DNA of 64,000 bases, from the NCBI RefSeq assembly GCF_002014965.1, contig NZ_MUXT01000001.1:226218-290217 (forward strand), read 5' to 3'. The stretch comes from Moraxella canis. GTDB lineage: Bacteria; Pseudomonadota; Gammaproteobacteria; Pseudomonadales; Moraxellaceae. Below the pieces are notes generated by a model. It was not told the DNA's origin. It saw nothing but the letters and a program-made list of their open reading frames with translations, and searched no databases. Shown piece by piece: positions 1-8,779 of the stretch. The number at the start of each line of letters is the position of its first letter. Within the stretch, counting starts at the first letter, position 1. The translations under genes and the position numbers were made by a program.

Positions 1-45
1 CAGCGGTTTTTTGTTATCTTGGTGAGTGATCTGTGCATGATAAAT

Positions 46-771
46 TTAAGACGCATCACGCTTAATCAAACGCACGCCTGCGATGATCAGCCTGCCTGTT
101 TCATCCATCAAAAAATCGACATCTACGCCATCGTAGCGTAAAGCAAAAGATGTACCAACTTCCCCTTGGCGATAAGCAGGTCTTGGGTCTTGAGCGATGA
201 GACTTTGAATGATTTGAACATCCGCCTCATCTAGCATCTCTTGTAGAATCAATCCATCAAATGCCTGCCTAGCCTTGGCATCTATGATAACTTCGCGCGT
301 GGACGGTGTGTCTATGTGAGTGCTGATCGCATCATGGATACAGTCTGAAAAGGTCAGATACGGCTTGATATCCAAAATTGGCGTGCCATCCACCATATCC
401 GCCCCAAGGAGGTGCAGCACGACCTTATGATCAATTCGCTCGATACGCTCAAGGCGCACCACCGACAGCCCCAAGGCAGATGGGCGATACATACTACGCG
501 TGGCAAAGACACCCATCTTAGCATTCCCCCCAAATCGCGGCGGTCTGACCTGTGGTCGAAAATTAGCCTGAGCGCGGTTATGATGAAACTGCCAAATGAC
601 CCAAAGATGGCTGTAATTTTCCATACCCTCAAAAGCGGCGACCTGATCATAGGGTGGCACAAATTCAATCCGACTTGAGACATTCACCAGATTGGGCTGT
701 CTGGGCGCGCCAAATTTTTGGGTCAGTGGAGAGCGATGGTAGCCAATGATGGGTAAATTTATCATAGTCAT
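46..771 (-). CDS. trmO: tRNA (N6-threonylcarbamoyladenosine(37)-N6)-methyltransferase TrmO
   Basis: Resembles the TsaA/TrmO (UPF0066) family, which adds a methyl group from S-adenosylmethionine to t6A37 of threonine tRNAs in the cytoplasm. The N-terminal half holds the family signatures: an IIGYHRSPLTQKFGAPRQP start, the segment SRIEFVPPYDQVAAFEGMENYSHLWVIW written here only in part (SHLWVIWQFH, about residues 55-64), and the strongly conserved VFATRSMYRPSALGLSVV block (about 88-105) of the AdoMet pocket. The C-terminal domain (about 170-241) matches the small extra domain of bacterial TrmO. The length of 241 aa is normal. Two near ATGs (residues 1 and 3) are possible starts. The gene stands alone and converges on whatever precedes the window. 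Confidence 0.88.
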   Translation of the reverse strand: MTMINLPIIGYHRSPLTQKFGAPRQPNLVNVSSRIEFVPPYDQVAAFEGMENYSHLWVIWQFHHNRAQANFRPQVRPPRFGGNAKMGVFATRSMYRPSALGLSVVRLERIERIDHKVVLHLLGADMVDGTPILDIKPYLTFSDCIHDAISTHIDTPSTREVIIDAKARQAFDGLILQEMLDEADVQIIQSLIAQDPRPAYRQGEVGTSFALRYDGVDVDFLMDETGRLIIAGVRLIKRDAS

Positions 772-918
772 AGAGAATTTTTCTCGTTTATGCTAAAATG
801 AACGGCACTTATTCCAAAATTACCCTAAAATCATGGGGTAAAACTCGTTATTATACGCAAAAAATAACTTCATTTGTCAGCAGTCGTCCGTCTGCCGACA
901 CGAAAATCAGAGAATGCT

Positions 919-1692
919 ATGTCAAAGTTTATCACAGAAACCGTTACTTATGTGCATCACTGGAATGACAGCCTATTTACCATCAAAACCACGCGCGGTG
1001 ACAGCTTGCGCTTTCGTAATGGTGAATTTGCCATGATTGGCATTATGGTTGATGGCAGACCCTTGGCGCGTGCTTACTCGATTGCCAGCCCAAATTGGGC
1101 AGAAGAGCTTGAGTTTTTCTCAATCAAAGTGCCCGATGGTCCACTAACCTCTCGCCTGCAGCACATCAAAGTCGGTGATGAACTACTGATCAGCAAAAAG
1201 CCAACGGGTACTTTGGTGCTTGATGACTTATTGCCAGGCAAACATCTGTACATGCTTGCCACAGGTACAGGGCTTGCGCCGTTTTTATCACTGTGCCGCG
1301 ATCCTGAAGTGTATGAGCGTTTTGAGAAGGTCATTTTGGTACATGGTGTACGCCATGTTGATGATTTGGCTTATCGTGATTTCTTTGAAAACGAGCTGCC
1401 TAATGATGAAATTTTTGGCGAATGGGTTCGCGAAAAATTCATTTATTATCCGACTGTCACCCGCGATGAGTTTCACAACACTGGACGCGTGACTGATTTG
1501 ATGAAATCAGGGAAGCTGTTTGAAGATATTGGCTTGCCACCGATGAACAAAGACGACGACCGCGTGATGATTTGTGGCAGCATGGCGATGAATGCCGATA
1601 CTGCCGCCATTTTAGATGGCTTTGGCTTGACAGTCTCACCGCGCATGGGCGAGCCTGCTGATTATGTGGTTGAGCGTGCGTTTGTTGGTTAA
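919..1692 (+). CDS. fpr: Ferredoxin/flavodoxin-NADP(+) reductase
   Basis: FAD-dependent reductase of the bacterial Fpr subclass, which moves electrons between NADPH and ferredoxin or flavodoxin. The FAD-binding signature RAYSIASPNW and the following beta-barrel are in the first 100 residues. The NADPH-binding part shows ATGTGLAPFLS and later VMICGSMAMN. The C-terminus ends in the AFVG-type tail typical of Pseudomonas-like Fpr. The frame could be read from a TTG at 874, but ATG 919 (MSKFITETV) gives 257 aa, the usual family length, so I chose it. A hairpin terminator follows directly. Fpr is often linked to oxidative stress and iron-sulfur repair; nothing in the upstream 100 bp proves such control here. 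Confidence 0.93.
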   Translation: MSKFITETVTYVHHWNDSLFTIKTTRGDSLRFRNGEFAMIGIMVDGRPLARAYSIASPNWAEELEFFSIKVPDGPLTSRLQHIKVGDELLISKKPTGTLVLDDLLPGKHLYMLATGTGLAPFLSLCRDPEVYERFEKVILVHGVRHVDDLAYRDFFENELPNDEIFGEWVREKFIYYPTVTRDEFHNTGRVTDLMKSGKLFEDIGLPPMNKDDDRVMICGSMAMNADTAAILDGFGLTVSPRMGEPADYVVERAFVG

Positions 1693-1710
1693 TCAGCCGT
1701 CATCCAAACA

Positions 1711-1746
1711 AAAGCCAAATCCGAGTGATTTGGCTTTTATTTTTTA
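1711..1746. terminator. Bidirectional terminator between fpr and HIT gene
   Basis: Perfect 11-bp inverted repeat (AAAGCCAAATC / GATTTGGCTTT) with a 5-nt loop, followed by a T-rich run on the plus strand and by a T-rich tract on the minus strand. It lies between two convergent genes. Confidence 0.85.
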
Positions 1747-2169
1747 CTCATCAATCGCTTTGGAGAATTGTGCGGCTAATTGCGCCAGCTCATCTTGATC
1801 AGCAGATGTCGACTCATGCTTAGCAAAGGCGCTAAAATGCGCTGGCACAAGGTGCATGTGATAATGAAATACCGACTGCCCTGCTTTGGCGTGGTTGAGC
1901 TGCATCTGAGTGATGCCTTGTGTTTGTAGAACTTGCCGTTGGGCTTTGATGACTTTTTGGGCGGTGGCGATGACCGCTTGGGCGTACTCTAAGGGCAGAT
2001 CAGACAGCTCTGTGGCAGGATATTTTGGAATCACTAACACATGCCCTTTGGCAACTGGCATGATGTCCATAAACGCCAATGTCCGATCATCTTCATATAC
2101 CTTATGACAAGGGATGTCCCCTGCTAGAATCTTGGCAAAAATATTGGCGTCGTCATAATGCGTTGTCAT
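1744..2169 (-). CDS. HIT family nucleotide-binding protein
   Basis: Small histidine-triad protein. The catalytic triad HYHMHLVP (about residues 95-102) follows the H-x-H-x-H pattern used by HIT hydrolases to attack nucleoside phosphoramidates or dinucleotides. The N-terminal IFAKILAGDIPCHKVYEDD segment is the classical Hint-type start. At 141 aa it is close to the longer bacterial HIT proteins. It ends opposite fpr and shares the terminator between them. The natural substrate of such bacterial HIT proteins is usually unknown, so no more specific name is justified. Confidence 0.9.
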   Translation of the reverse strand: MTTHYDDANIFAKILAGDIPCHKVYEDDRTLAFMDIMPVAKGHVLVIPKYPATELSDLPLEYAQAVIATAQKVIKAQRQVLQTQGITQMQLNHAKAGQSVFHYHMHLVPAHFSAFAKHESTSADQDELAQLAAQFSKAIDE

Positions 2170-2285
2170 CAGATACTCCTTATTTGTTGGTGTGATGGCT
2201 CATTTTAGCACAGCTTGGCTGATGAAATACTCGGATATTATTGTGAATTTATGCTATAGTATGGATTTTAAATTGATGCGCCCAC

Positions 2286-2930
2286 ATGGATACTGCCGAT
2301 ACACTCATCCTCCAAGAAGTTCTTTTTGATGCCAGCTACTCATTTCGTGTTCATAATGTTAAGCTTGGCACGTTAGAAGTCATCCATGATTTGCCGCAGA
2401 TGTTTTTGGCACACTATGATCAATTAGATGATGATCTAAAAGCCAGCACGCCTTTAACGCCGCAGCTGCTAAAACATCTAAATACGCCCATGACCACTGA
2501 CGAGGCCATCACTCTGCTTGGTCTGCCACCCAAGAGCATTGCTGCGCCTTGGCACATTAAGCTTGGTGGTACGGCGGTGATCGCTTGTGATGCGCTGTCT
2601 TTGGCAGTCCATGTGAATTTCACCAATACCGCAAAATCCCATCAAGCTGTCTATGGCGATAAACAGACGCTCATCAAGCAAGAAGCCGAACGCTGGCAGC
2701 TGGCGGGCAATGTCAATGTTTTGTTCAAAAATCCAGCCCACCATCTTGTCAGTGTCGATCTTGAGGACGACAGGCTGGTCATTGAGGCGCACGGCAGCTA
2801 TGTCCGTTTACCAAATAGCCATGCGCTTGCCACGACTCATGCAATCAATACGCTGAAAAATACGGATCCAGATGCTTTGGATTATCTGCATCAAGCAATC
2901 ATCGAAAAAGTAACAGCAAGCGCCATTTGA
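2286..2930 (+). CDS. Uncharacterised cytoplasmic protein
   Basis: I do not recognise this 214-residue protein. It has no signal peptide and no membrane segment, and the composition is that of a soluble mixed alpha/beta protein. A region around residues 85-110 (IKLGGTAVIACDALSLAVHVNF) and one around 150-175 (NPAHHLVSVDLEDDRLVIEA) look like beta-strand pairs. It begins 116 bp after the divergently read HIT gene and its stop is only 4 bp from the stop of the convergent permease gene. The codon usage looks like that of its neighbours, so it is probably a resident lineage-specific gene and not an import. Confidence 0.7.
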   Translation: MDTADTLILQEVLFDASYSFRVHNVKLGTLEVIHDLPQMFLAHYDQLDDDLKASTPLTPQLLKHLNTPMTTDEAITLLGLPPKSIAAPWHIKLGGTAVIACDALSLAVHVNFTNTAKSHQAVYGDKQTLIKQEAERWQLAGNVNVLFKNPAHHLVSVDLEDDRLVIEAHGSYVRLPNSHALATTHAINTLKNTDPDALDYLHQAIIEKVTASAI

Positions 2931-2934
2931 CGGC

Positions 2935-4176
2935 TTATTCATCAGTCTTTTTGGGTTCTACCGCTTGAGCGATCCGACCTTGTTTTCTTTGGCGCAATAG
3001 CTGAAGTCGGCGTTTAAGCGACGGATTTTCTTCGATACTTTGCTTTTTTTGATAAGTTTCCCAATCTCCAAAAGGGTCAGCTCGCATCTGATCTTCATTT
3101 TGATCCAAGATACGCACCGCATAATCCCCCAAGGCAAATTTAATATAAACCACCTGCACCCATACGATCGCCATGACCATTAAAGGCGCCGCCAACGCAA
3201 TGCCCAAAATGCCTGTAATAGATCCCATAATCACTTGCGATAATAGCAGCGCCACCGGCGGCAAATCAACCATGCGATTTTGGACAATTGGGGCGATCAC
3301 ATAGCTTTCTAGCTGCTGCACCACAACAATCATAACCCCCACCCACAACAGCATGTCAGGCGCAACAATCAAAGTTAGCAGCATAATGGGCACCGCCGAC
3401 AGCCAAGGACCAAGCACCGGCACAAAATCCAGCAAAAACGCAATAAACCCAAGCGCCAACGCAAATGGAATACCCATCAGCCAAAGCGCCACACCTGTGG
3501 TTACGCCAACAAATGCCATCACGACCAATTGACCCAATAGCCACTGCTGCATTGAGCGATAACTGCGATCAAGCAAATATTCTGCTTTATCGCGACTATC
3601 TTTGGGCACCATCGCCACAAAACTGCGACGATAAATCGACGGCGAGATCGCCAAAAACAGCCCAATAATCATGATTACCACAAAAGTACCCATACCACTG
3701 ACCATACCGCCCAAATAGCTTGGCAAATGCGCCATCGCACCATCACTGAATCTTGCTAAAAACAGCTGCGGATCATGTCTTAATTCGCGCGCCCAGTCTT
3801 GATTGGCGAGCCATTCATAAATGGCAGGGTAACTTTGTAAGTATTGGTGCATGTACTCAAATGCCTGCGGCACCAACTGCTTTAAATTTTCTAGCTGAAG
3901 CGCCAATTCATGCCCAAATAAAGCAATAAATCCTGCAAAGACCACCATCAGTCCCAAGATAACAACTGTCAATAAAATGCCATGTGGCAGTTTTTTAAGA
4001 TGCTTACCCATCCAAGGCAGCTTAGTCAAATACTCAACCAAGCTCAGCAAAAAAACTGCCGTCAAAATCGACGCAAAAATAATCAGCCAAACATGCACCA
4101 GATAATAAAAGCTCAGCAGCAATAAGACGACTGCCACCACCATAAAAATAAACGACTTTTGCGCTTGTATATTCAT
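2935..4176 (-). CDS. AI-2E family transporter (UPF0118/PerM-like permease)
   Basis: Polytopic inner-membrane protein of the AI-2E exporter family (PerM, TqsA, YdiK type). The first 80 residues contain two long hydrophobic spans, then a soluble amphipathic region (about 85-150), then six more spans between about 150 and 330. The conserved late-family block LDFVPVLGPWLSAVP (about 240-254) and the segment PIVQNRMVDLPPVALLLSQVIMG, cited here only in part as VQNRMVDLPP, are typical. A charged cytoplasmic tail of about 80 residues follows the last span. Members export autoinducer-2 or act in sodium/proton exchange, but substrates vary and cannot be assigned here. It is 413 aa, slightly longer than TqsA because of the tail. 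Confidence 0.85.
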   Translation of the reverse strand: MNIQAQKSFIFMVVAVVLLLLSFYYLVHVWLIIFASILTAVFLLSLVEYLTKLPWMGKHLKKLPHGILLTVVILGLMVVFAGFIALFGHELALQLENLKQLVPQAFEYMHQYLQSYPAIYEWLANQDWARELRHDPQLFLARFSDGAMAHLPSYLGGMVSGMGTFVVIMIIGLFLAISPSIYRRSFVAMVPKDSRDKAEYLLDRSYRSMQQWLLGQLVVMAFVGVTTGVALWLMGIPFALALGFIAFLLDFVPVLGPWLSAVPIMLLTLIVAPDMLLWVGVMIVVVQQLESYVIAPIVQNRMVDLPPVALLLSQVIMGSITGILGIALAAPLMVMAIVWVQVVYIKFALGDYAVRILDQNEDQMRADPFGDWETYQKKQSIEENPSLKRRLQLLRQRKQGRIAQAVEPKKTDE

Positions 4177-4264
4177 ATCTTTGCCATCAAACTCAAATCT
4201 TAACCAAAGTTTTTATCAATCTTTAAAATTGTGTTCATCATACCATCATTTATCGACATTAAAA

Positions 4265-4294
4265 AGACGGCGTGACACCTTCATCAAGCCGTCT
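4265..4294 (-). terminator. Terminator of the BCCT gene
   Basis: Inverted repeat AGACGGC / GCCGTCT with a 16-nt loop, followed on the minus strand by TTTTTAA. It lies 19 bp beyond the stop codon of the BCCT transporter. Confidence 0.75.
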
Positions 4295-4312
4295 GTATGG
4301 CGGTCAAGCTGG

Positions 4313-6016
4313 CTATGGCTGAGTAGATTCATCCGACTCAGGCAGTGGCAGCGGTCCTTTGAGCAGATGCTCATCGATCATCTCATTTTGAGAGTTATGC
4401 TCAGCTGACTCTTCGGTGATGTACCACTGACTATTACGGTACAGCGTCAAACGATCACGACCCAAGCCACGCCATAAACAATACATCATCACAAAGACCA
4501 CAAAGGCAAATGGCAAGCCTGCCACGATCGCTGCCGCTTGTAGTGCACCAAGTCCACCAGCCGCCAACAAAATGGCGGCAATCATGCCTTCTGAAGTCAC
4601 CCAAAACAGTCGCTGGATTTTTGGTGGGTCGGTCTCACCGCCAGCGGTTAGCGTATCCACCACCAAGCTTGCGCTGTCTGCCGATGTCACAAACCATAGC
4701 ACAATCATTATCATGATCACAACGATCAAGCCTTTGGTGAATGGATAGTGCTCAATGAGTCTAAAAATGGCACTGCCATAATCAGCCTGAACTGCTTCAA
4801 CAAACCCATATGACCCTGATAGCTCCATATGAATCGCCACGCCGCCAAAGGTTGTGAACCATAAAAACAACAGCAGCATCGGCACAAACAGCACCCCAAA
4901 TAAAAACTCACGAATCGTCCGACCCCGAGAGATACGGGCAATAAAAATCCCCACAAATGGCGACCAACTCACCCACCACGCCCAATAAAAGATCGTCCAA
5001 GCCGATTGCCAATCTGTATCAACATAAGCTTCATTCCAAAGCCCAAGCGTGATCAGATTGCCTGTATAATTACCAATATTTTCAACAAAGCTATCAAAAA
5101 TAAACTGTGTCGGACCTGCCAAGATCATAAAAGCAAGCATCACTAATGTTGCTAAAATGGTAATATCGCTTAATCGTTTTACGCCCTTATCAAGCCCTGC
5201 CATCACTGACAGCGCCGCACACACCGTAATCCCTGCGATCAGCCCAAGTTTTAGCGTAAGACTTGGTGTGATGCCCCATAGCTGCGCCAAACCTGTCTCA
5301 AGCTGCATCACGCCAAGACCCAAAGAAGTCACGACGCCAAACATCGTCCCAAATACCGCCAAAATATCGACCGTATGTCCCCAGCCGCCATAAATACGCT
5401 TACCAATCAGCGGAAACAGCACCGAGCGCACAGACAAGGGCAATCCACGGCGATAATGAAAATACGCCAAAGATAACGCCACCACTGCATATACCGCCCA
5501 CGCATGCAACCCCCAATGCAAAAATGAAATTTGCATGGCTTCAACGGCTGCCTCTACCGTCTCAGGCTCAGCTCTAGGCGGAGCAGCAAAATGATATAAA
5601 GGCTCTGCGGTACCCCAATATAAAAGCCCAATCCCAATCCCTGCCGAAAACAGCATCCCAATCCATGAGCCAAAACTGTATTCAGGCACCTCGGTTTGAT
5701 GCCCAAGCCGAATATCTCCATAACGACTCAATGCCAAATACACGCAAAACACCAAAGCAATATTCATCAAAATTACCAGCCCAAAGCCAAACTTTTGACC
5801 GATGAATTGTTGCATTTGCCCAAATACTTGCCCTGCTTGCTCACTGAATATCGTGCCGTATAACATAAACGCTATGACCAAAAAGGCAGAAACGGCAAAG
5901 ACAGGCACGCTGACCTTCGGAAAAATACCAAATCGGCTGATCTTCACACCTTCATTCATGATTTGCGTGTCATTTTTATGACTCGTTTGATGAGAAGGTG
6001 GCTGTGATGCACTCAT
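4313..6016 (-). CDS. BCCT family betaine/choline/carnitine transporter
   Basis: Twelve-span secondary carrier that brings in quaternary-ammonium osmolytes with Na+ or H+. The sodium-site motif SAGIGIGLLYWG (about residues 122-133) and the substrate-cage signature YWAWWVSWSPFVG (about 345-357), with the W-W-x-x-W aromatic box, are intact. The N-terminus carries a hydrophilic stretch of about 30 residues before the first membrane span. The C-terminal tail of about 40 residues is acidic, unlike the strongly basic osmosensing tail of BetP, so stress activation of that type is doubtful. The gene stands alone with its own terminator. Substrate choice between choline, betaine and carnitine cannot be read by eye. 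At 567 aa it is of normal length. Confidence 0.9.
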   Translation of the reverse strand: MSASQPPSHQTSHKNDTQIMNEGVKISRFGIFPKVSVPVFAVSAFLVIAFMLYGTIFSEQAGQVFGQMQQFIGQKFGFGLVILMNIALVFCVYLALSRYGDIRLGHQTEVPEYSFGSWIGMLFSAGIGIGLLYWGTAEPLYHFAAPPRAEPETVEAAVEAMQISFLHWGLHAWAVYAVVALSLAYFHYRRGLPLSVRSVLFPLIGKRIYGGWGHTVDILAVFGTMFGVVTSLGLGVMQLETGLAQLWGITPSLTLKLGLIAGITVCAALSVMAGLDKGVKRLSDITILATLVMLAFMILAGPTQFIFDSFVENIGNYTGNLITLGLWNEAYVDTDWQSAWTIFYWAWWVSWSPFVGIFIARISRGRTIREFLFGVLFVPMLLLFLWFTTFGGVAIHMELSGSYGFVEAVQADYGSAIFRLIEHYPFTKGLIVVIMIMIVLWFVTSADSASLVVDTLTAGGETDPPKIQRLFWVTSEGMIAAILLAAGGLGALQAAAIVAGLPFAFVVFVMMYCLWRGLGRDRLTLYRNSQWYITEESAEHNSQNEMIDEHLLKGPLPLPESDESTQP

Positions 6017-6352
6017 AAATCCCTCAATTTTCGTAAAATTTTAATGAAATCCATTCAATCGCTTGGTTTGATTTTTAGTTGATAAATGACAAGTCACACA
6101 AACACAAGTGGCATAATAAGCCTGCGTTATTTGAACACTTTTAAGCTTTTAAATCTGATCCAAACTTTTTTAAATGACAAAATACGATTAAATATCAATC
6201 CGTTGCAGGCATAAGCCTAACAAGAATGATGCTTTATTGCAAATCTGCAGAGACATCCTTGCCCAAGTTTTGAGCGATCTTTGCTCAATTATTACTCAAA
6301 TAGGTGAATAAAATTTTGTTTTTATTACAGTTTTTTAAGTTTAGTGGGTGTG
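6017..6352. other. Intergenic region between BCCT gene and ilvD promoter
   Basis: About 330 bp of AT-rich DNA between two divergent genes. I see no ORF with coding character. It should contain the promoter of the BCCT transporter, but no single box stands out. Confidence 0.4.
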
Positions 6353-6380
6353 TTTGGCTTTTGTAATTTTATGATAAAAT
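6353..6380 (+). promoter_or_regulatory. Probable ilvD promoter
   Basis: TTTGGC at 6353-6358 and TAAAAT at 6375-6380 with a 16-bp spacer. Transcription from here would start near 6387 and give ilvD an untranslated leader of about 200 nt. The assignment is by consensus only. Confidence 0.4.
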
Positions 6381-6461
6381 CTGATTAATCAGCCAAAATT
6401 AGCCATTTGATCAATGATCGATAACTAATATTTATGTGTATTACAAAAAATCAAACAGGTT

Positions 6462-6561
6462 TTTGGCTATAAAAAGTGCTAAAATAGCAACAATTAGCCA
6501 AACAAAAAGCTGCCTCGTGCAAGTCAAGCCTAACTCGGGCAAACTCTGTCACCAGGCAGCT
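6462..6561 (+). promoter_or_regulatory. Structured 5' leader of ilvD (two tandem stem-loops)
   Basis: Element 1: TTTGGCTA (6462-6469) pairs with TAGCCAAA (6495-6502) and encloses a second stem TGCTA/TAGCA. Element 2: AGCTGCCT (6508-6515) pairs with AGGCAGCT (6554-6561) and encloses a small GCC/GGC stem. The pair ends 25 nt before the ilvD start codon. No peptide rich in branched-chain residues is encoded, so a classical ilv attenuator is unlikely. It could be a cis-acting RNA or protein-binding site. Confidence 0.45.
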
Positions 6562-6586
6562 CAAAGCCATCAGATAAGGAATTGTT

Positions 6587-8485
6587 ATGCCAATTTATCG
6601 CTCAAAAACTTCTACCGCAGGTCGTAATATGGCAGGTGCGCGTGCGCTGTGGCGCGCCACAGGCATGACCGATGGCGATTTTGACAAGCCGATTATCGCC
6701 ATCGCCAACTCATTTACGCAGTTTGTGCCAGGTCATGTGCATCTAAAAGACCTGGGGCAAATGGTCGCCCGTGAGATCGAAGCGGCAGGCGGTGTTGCCA
6801 AGGAATTTAATACCATCGCTGTTGATGATGGGATTGCGATGGGACATGGCGGCATGCTGTATTCGCTGCCAAGCCGTGATTTGATTGCTGATAGTGTTGA
6901 ATATATGGTCAATGCCCATTGTGCGGACGCATTGGTCTGTATCTCAAACTGCGATAAAATTACCCCAGGCATGTTGATGGCAGCGATGCGTCTAAATATC
7001 CCCACCATCTTTGTGTCTGGCGGTCCGATGGAAGCTGGCAAGGTACTCGCTGGCGAAACCAAAGATGGTCACATGGCACACGAAACCATCACCAACGACT
7101 CTGGTCAAAAAGTACGCAAACTTGACTTGGTCGATGCGATGATCGATGCGGCAGATGATCTGATCAGCGATGAAGATGTGGCACATGTGGAGCGCTCTGC
7201 CTGCCCAACCTGTGGGTCGTGTTCGGGCATGTTTACTGCCAACTCAATGAACTGCCTAACCGAAGCGCTAGGCTTATCTTTGCCTGGTAACGGTTCGTTA
7301 TTAGCGACGCACGCCAAGCGCAAGGACTTATTCTTAGAAGCAGGTCGAATGATCGTTGAGATCACCAAGCGCTATTATGATAACGATGACAGCTCAGTAC
7401 TGCCAAGAAGCATCGCCACCAAAGCCGCCTTTGAAAACGCCATGAGCTTAGACATCGCGATGGGCGGCTCGACCAACACGATCTTACACCTTTTGGCAGC
7501 AGCCAGTGAAGCAGGCGTGGACTTTAAGATGGCGGACATTGACCGCCTGTCTCGATCAGTGCCCTGCCTATCAAAAGTCGCGCCTGCGACCCAAAAATAC
7601 CACATGGAAGATGTGCACCGTGCAGGCGGCGTGATGGGCATTTTAGCAGAACTTGACAGAGCCAATCTTTTGGACACCTCTGTGCCAACTGTCCATGCCC
7701 CCACCATGGCAGCGGCACTGGCGCGCTGGGATGTAATGAATCCTGATAATACAGAAGCGCGCGAACGCTACATCGCTGCGCCTGGTGGTGTACGCACCAC
7801 CGAAGCCTTTAGCCAAAATAAAGTTTGGGGCAATCTTGACCTAAACCGAGAATCAGGATGCATCCGCTCAAAAGAGCACGCCTATTCTCAGGACGGCGGT
7901 TTGGCGGTATTATTCGGTAATATCGCTGAACGCGGCTGCGTGGTCAAGACTGCAGGTGTTGATGAAAGCATTTTGACTTTCACTGGTCGCGCCAGAGTGT
8001 TTGAAAGCCAAGACTCGGCTGTCGAAGCCATCTTAGCCGATCAAATCGTCGCAGGGGATATTGTGATCATCCGCTATGAAGGTCCAAAAGGCGGACCTGG
8101 TATGCAAGAGATGCTCTACCCAACTTCTTATCTTAAATCAAAAGGTCTTGGCAAAGCCTGTGCGCTTTTGACCGACGGTCGATTCTCAGGCGGCACCTCA
8201 GGCTTATCCATCGGGCACGCCAGCCCTGAAGCCGCCGAAGGGGGCGCGATTGGCTTGGTCGAAGAGTTTGACACCATTCATATCGACATCCCAAATCGCC
8301 GCATTCACTTGGATGTCTCTGATGATGTGCTTGCCGAGCGCCGCAGCGCCATGATTGCCAAAGGTAAAAACGCATGGAAACCTGTGAATCGTGAGCGCTA
8401 TGTCTCTCAAGCGCTGCGCGCCTATGCCGCGATGGCGACCAGTGCAGACACTGGTGCGGTGCGTGATGTCAGTCAAGTAGAATAA
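6587..8485 (+). CDS. ilvD: Dihydroxy-acid dehydratase
   Basis: Catalyses dehydration of 2,3-dihydroxy-isovalerate and 2,3-dihydroxy-3-methylvalerate to the 2-oxo acids, the penultimate step of valine and isoleucine synthesis. The iron-sulfur cluster cysteines lie in [11 protein letters not shown] (about residues 121-131) and [17 protein letters not shown] (about 194-210). The C-terminal [12 protein letters not shown] and [10 protein letters not shown] blocks are intact. At 632 aa it matches the long E. coli-type enzyme. The start ATG at 6587 is preceded by AAGGA at a good distance. It is a single gene: no other ilv gene is in the window, so its control must come from its own leader. Confidence 0.96.
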   Translation: MPIYRSKTSTAGRNMAGARALWRATGMTDGDFDKPIIAIANSFTQFVPGHVHLKDLGQMVAREIEAAGGVAKEFNTIAVDDGIAMGHGGMLYSLPSRDLIADSVEYMVNAHCADALVCISNCDKITPGMLMAAMRLNIPTIFVSGGPMEAGKVLAGETKDGHMAHETITNDSGQKVRKLDLVDAMIDAADDLISDEDVAHVERSACPTCGSCSGMFTANSMNCLTEALGLSLPGNGSLLATHAKRKDLFLEAGRMIVEITKRYYDNDDSSVLPRSIATKAAFENAMSLDIAMGGSTNTILHLLAAASEAGVDFKMADIDRLSRSVPCLSKVAPATQKYHMEDVHRAGGVMGILAELDRANLLDTSVPTVHAPTMAAALARWDVMNPDNTEARERYIAAPGGVRTTEAFSQNKVWGNLDLNRESGCIRSKEHAYSQDGGLAVLFGNIAERGCVVKTAGVDESILTFTGRARVFESQDSAVEAILADQIVAGDIVIIRYEGPKGGPGMQEMLYPTSYLKSKGLGKACALLTDGRFSGGTSGLSIGHASPEAAEGGAIGLVEEFDTIHIDIPNRRIHLDVSDDVLAERRSAMIAKGKNAWKPVNRERYVSQALRAYAAMATSADTGAVRDVSQVE

Positions 8486-8521
8486 GCATTCAAGCATTTA
8501 ATCACTACAGGAATGACTCAA

Positions 8522-8555
8522 TAAAACCAAATCCTGACTGGATTTGGTTTTATTT
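8522..8555. terminator. Terminator downstream of ilvD
   Basis: Inverted repeat AAAACCAAATCC / GGATTTGGTTTT with a 5-nt loop followed by ATTTTTAG. The minus-strand side also carries a short T run, so it may serve both directions. Confidence 0.85.
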
Positions 8556-8629
8556 TTAGGTGTGACCTTTTTTGTCGGCGTCTATCCGTGTTAAGATACG
8601 TTTCTTTAGATGAAGGATGATGATAAACA

Positions 8630-8779
8630 TCAACTTTGCTTTGGCGCAAGGATTTTATCTTGGCTCGTATAAGTGCTCTGCAGCCGCCTAGCACGCTCCT
8701 TAAAAAAGCCTTTGCCTTGCTTATAAGCATCTTTAAGGTCTTGACGCAAAGAGTGTATCTCTGATGGCGTCAATGCCAT
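8630..8779 (-). CDS. Small phage-derived ORF downstream of the head/PRTase gene
   Basis: A 49-residue frame, MALTPSEIHSLRQDLKDAY and onward, overlaps the last 47 bp of the phage head/PRTase gene in another frame, an arrangement typical of translationally coupled phage genes. It is basic and helical. I do not recognise the family; in Mu-like phages a virion-morphogenesis gene often follows gpF, but this ORF is too short to be one intact. It may be the start of a gene that was cut when the prophage was lost. Expression is doubtful. Confidence 0.3.
   Translation of the reverse strand: MALTPSEIHSLRQDLKDAYKQGKGFFKERARRLQSTYTSQDKILAPKQS

Noticed and set aside
6436-6627. 63-codon ORF upstream of and overlapping ilvD
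   Set aside because: It overlaps the ilvD start in another frame, has no ribosome binding site and no branched-chain-rich stretch; it crosses the RNA stems.
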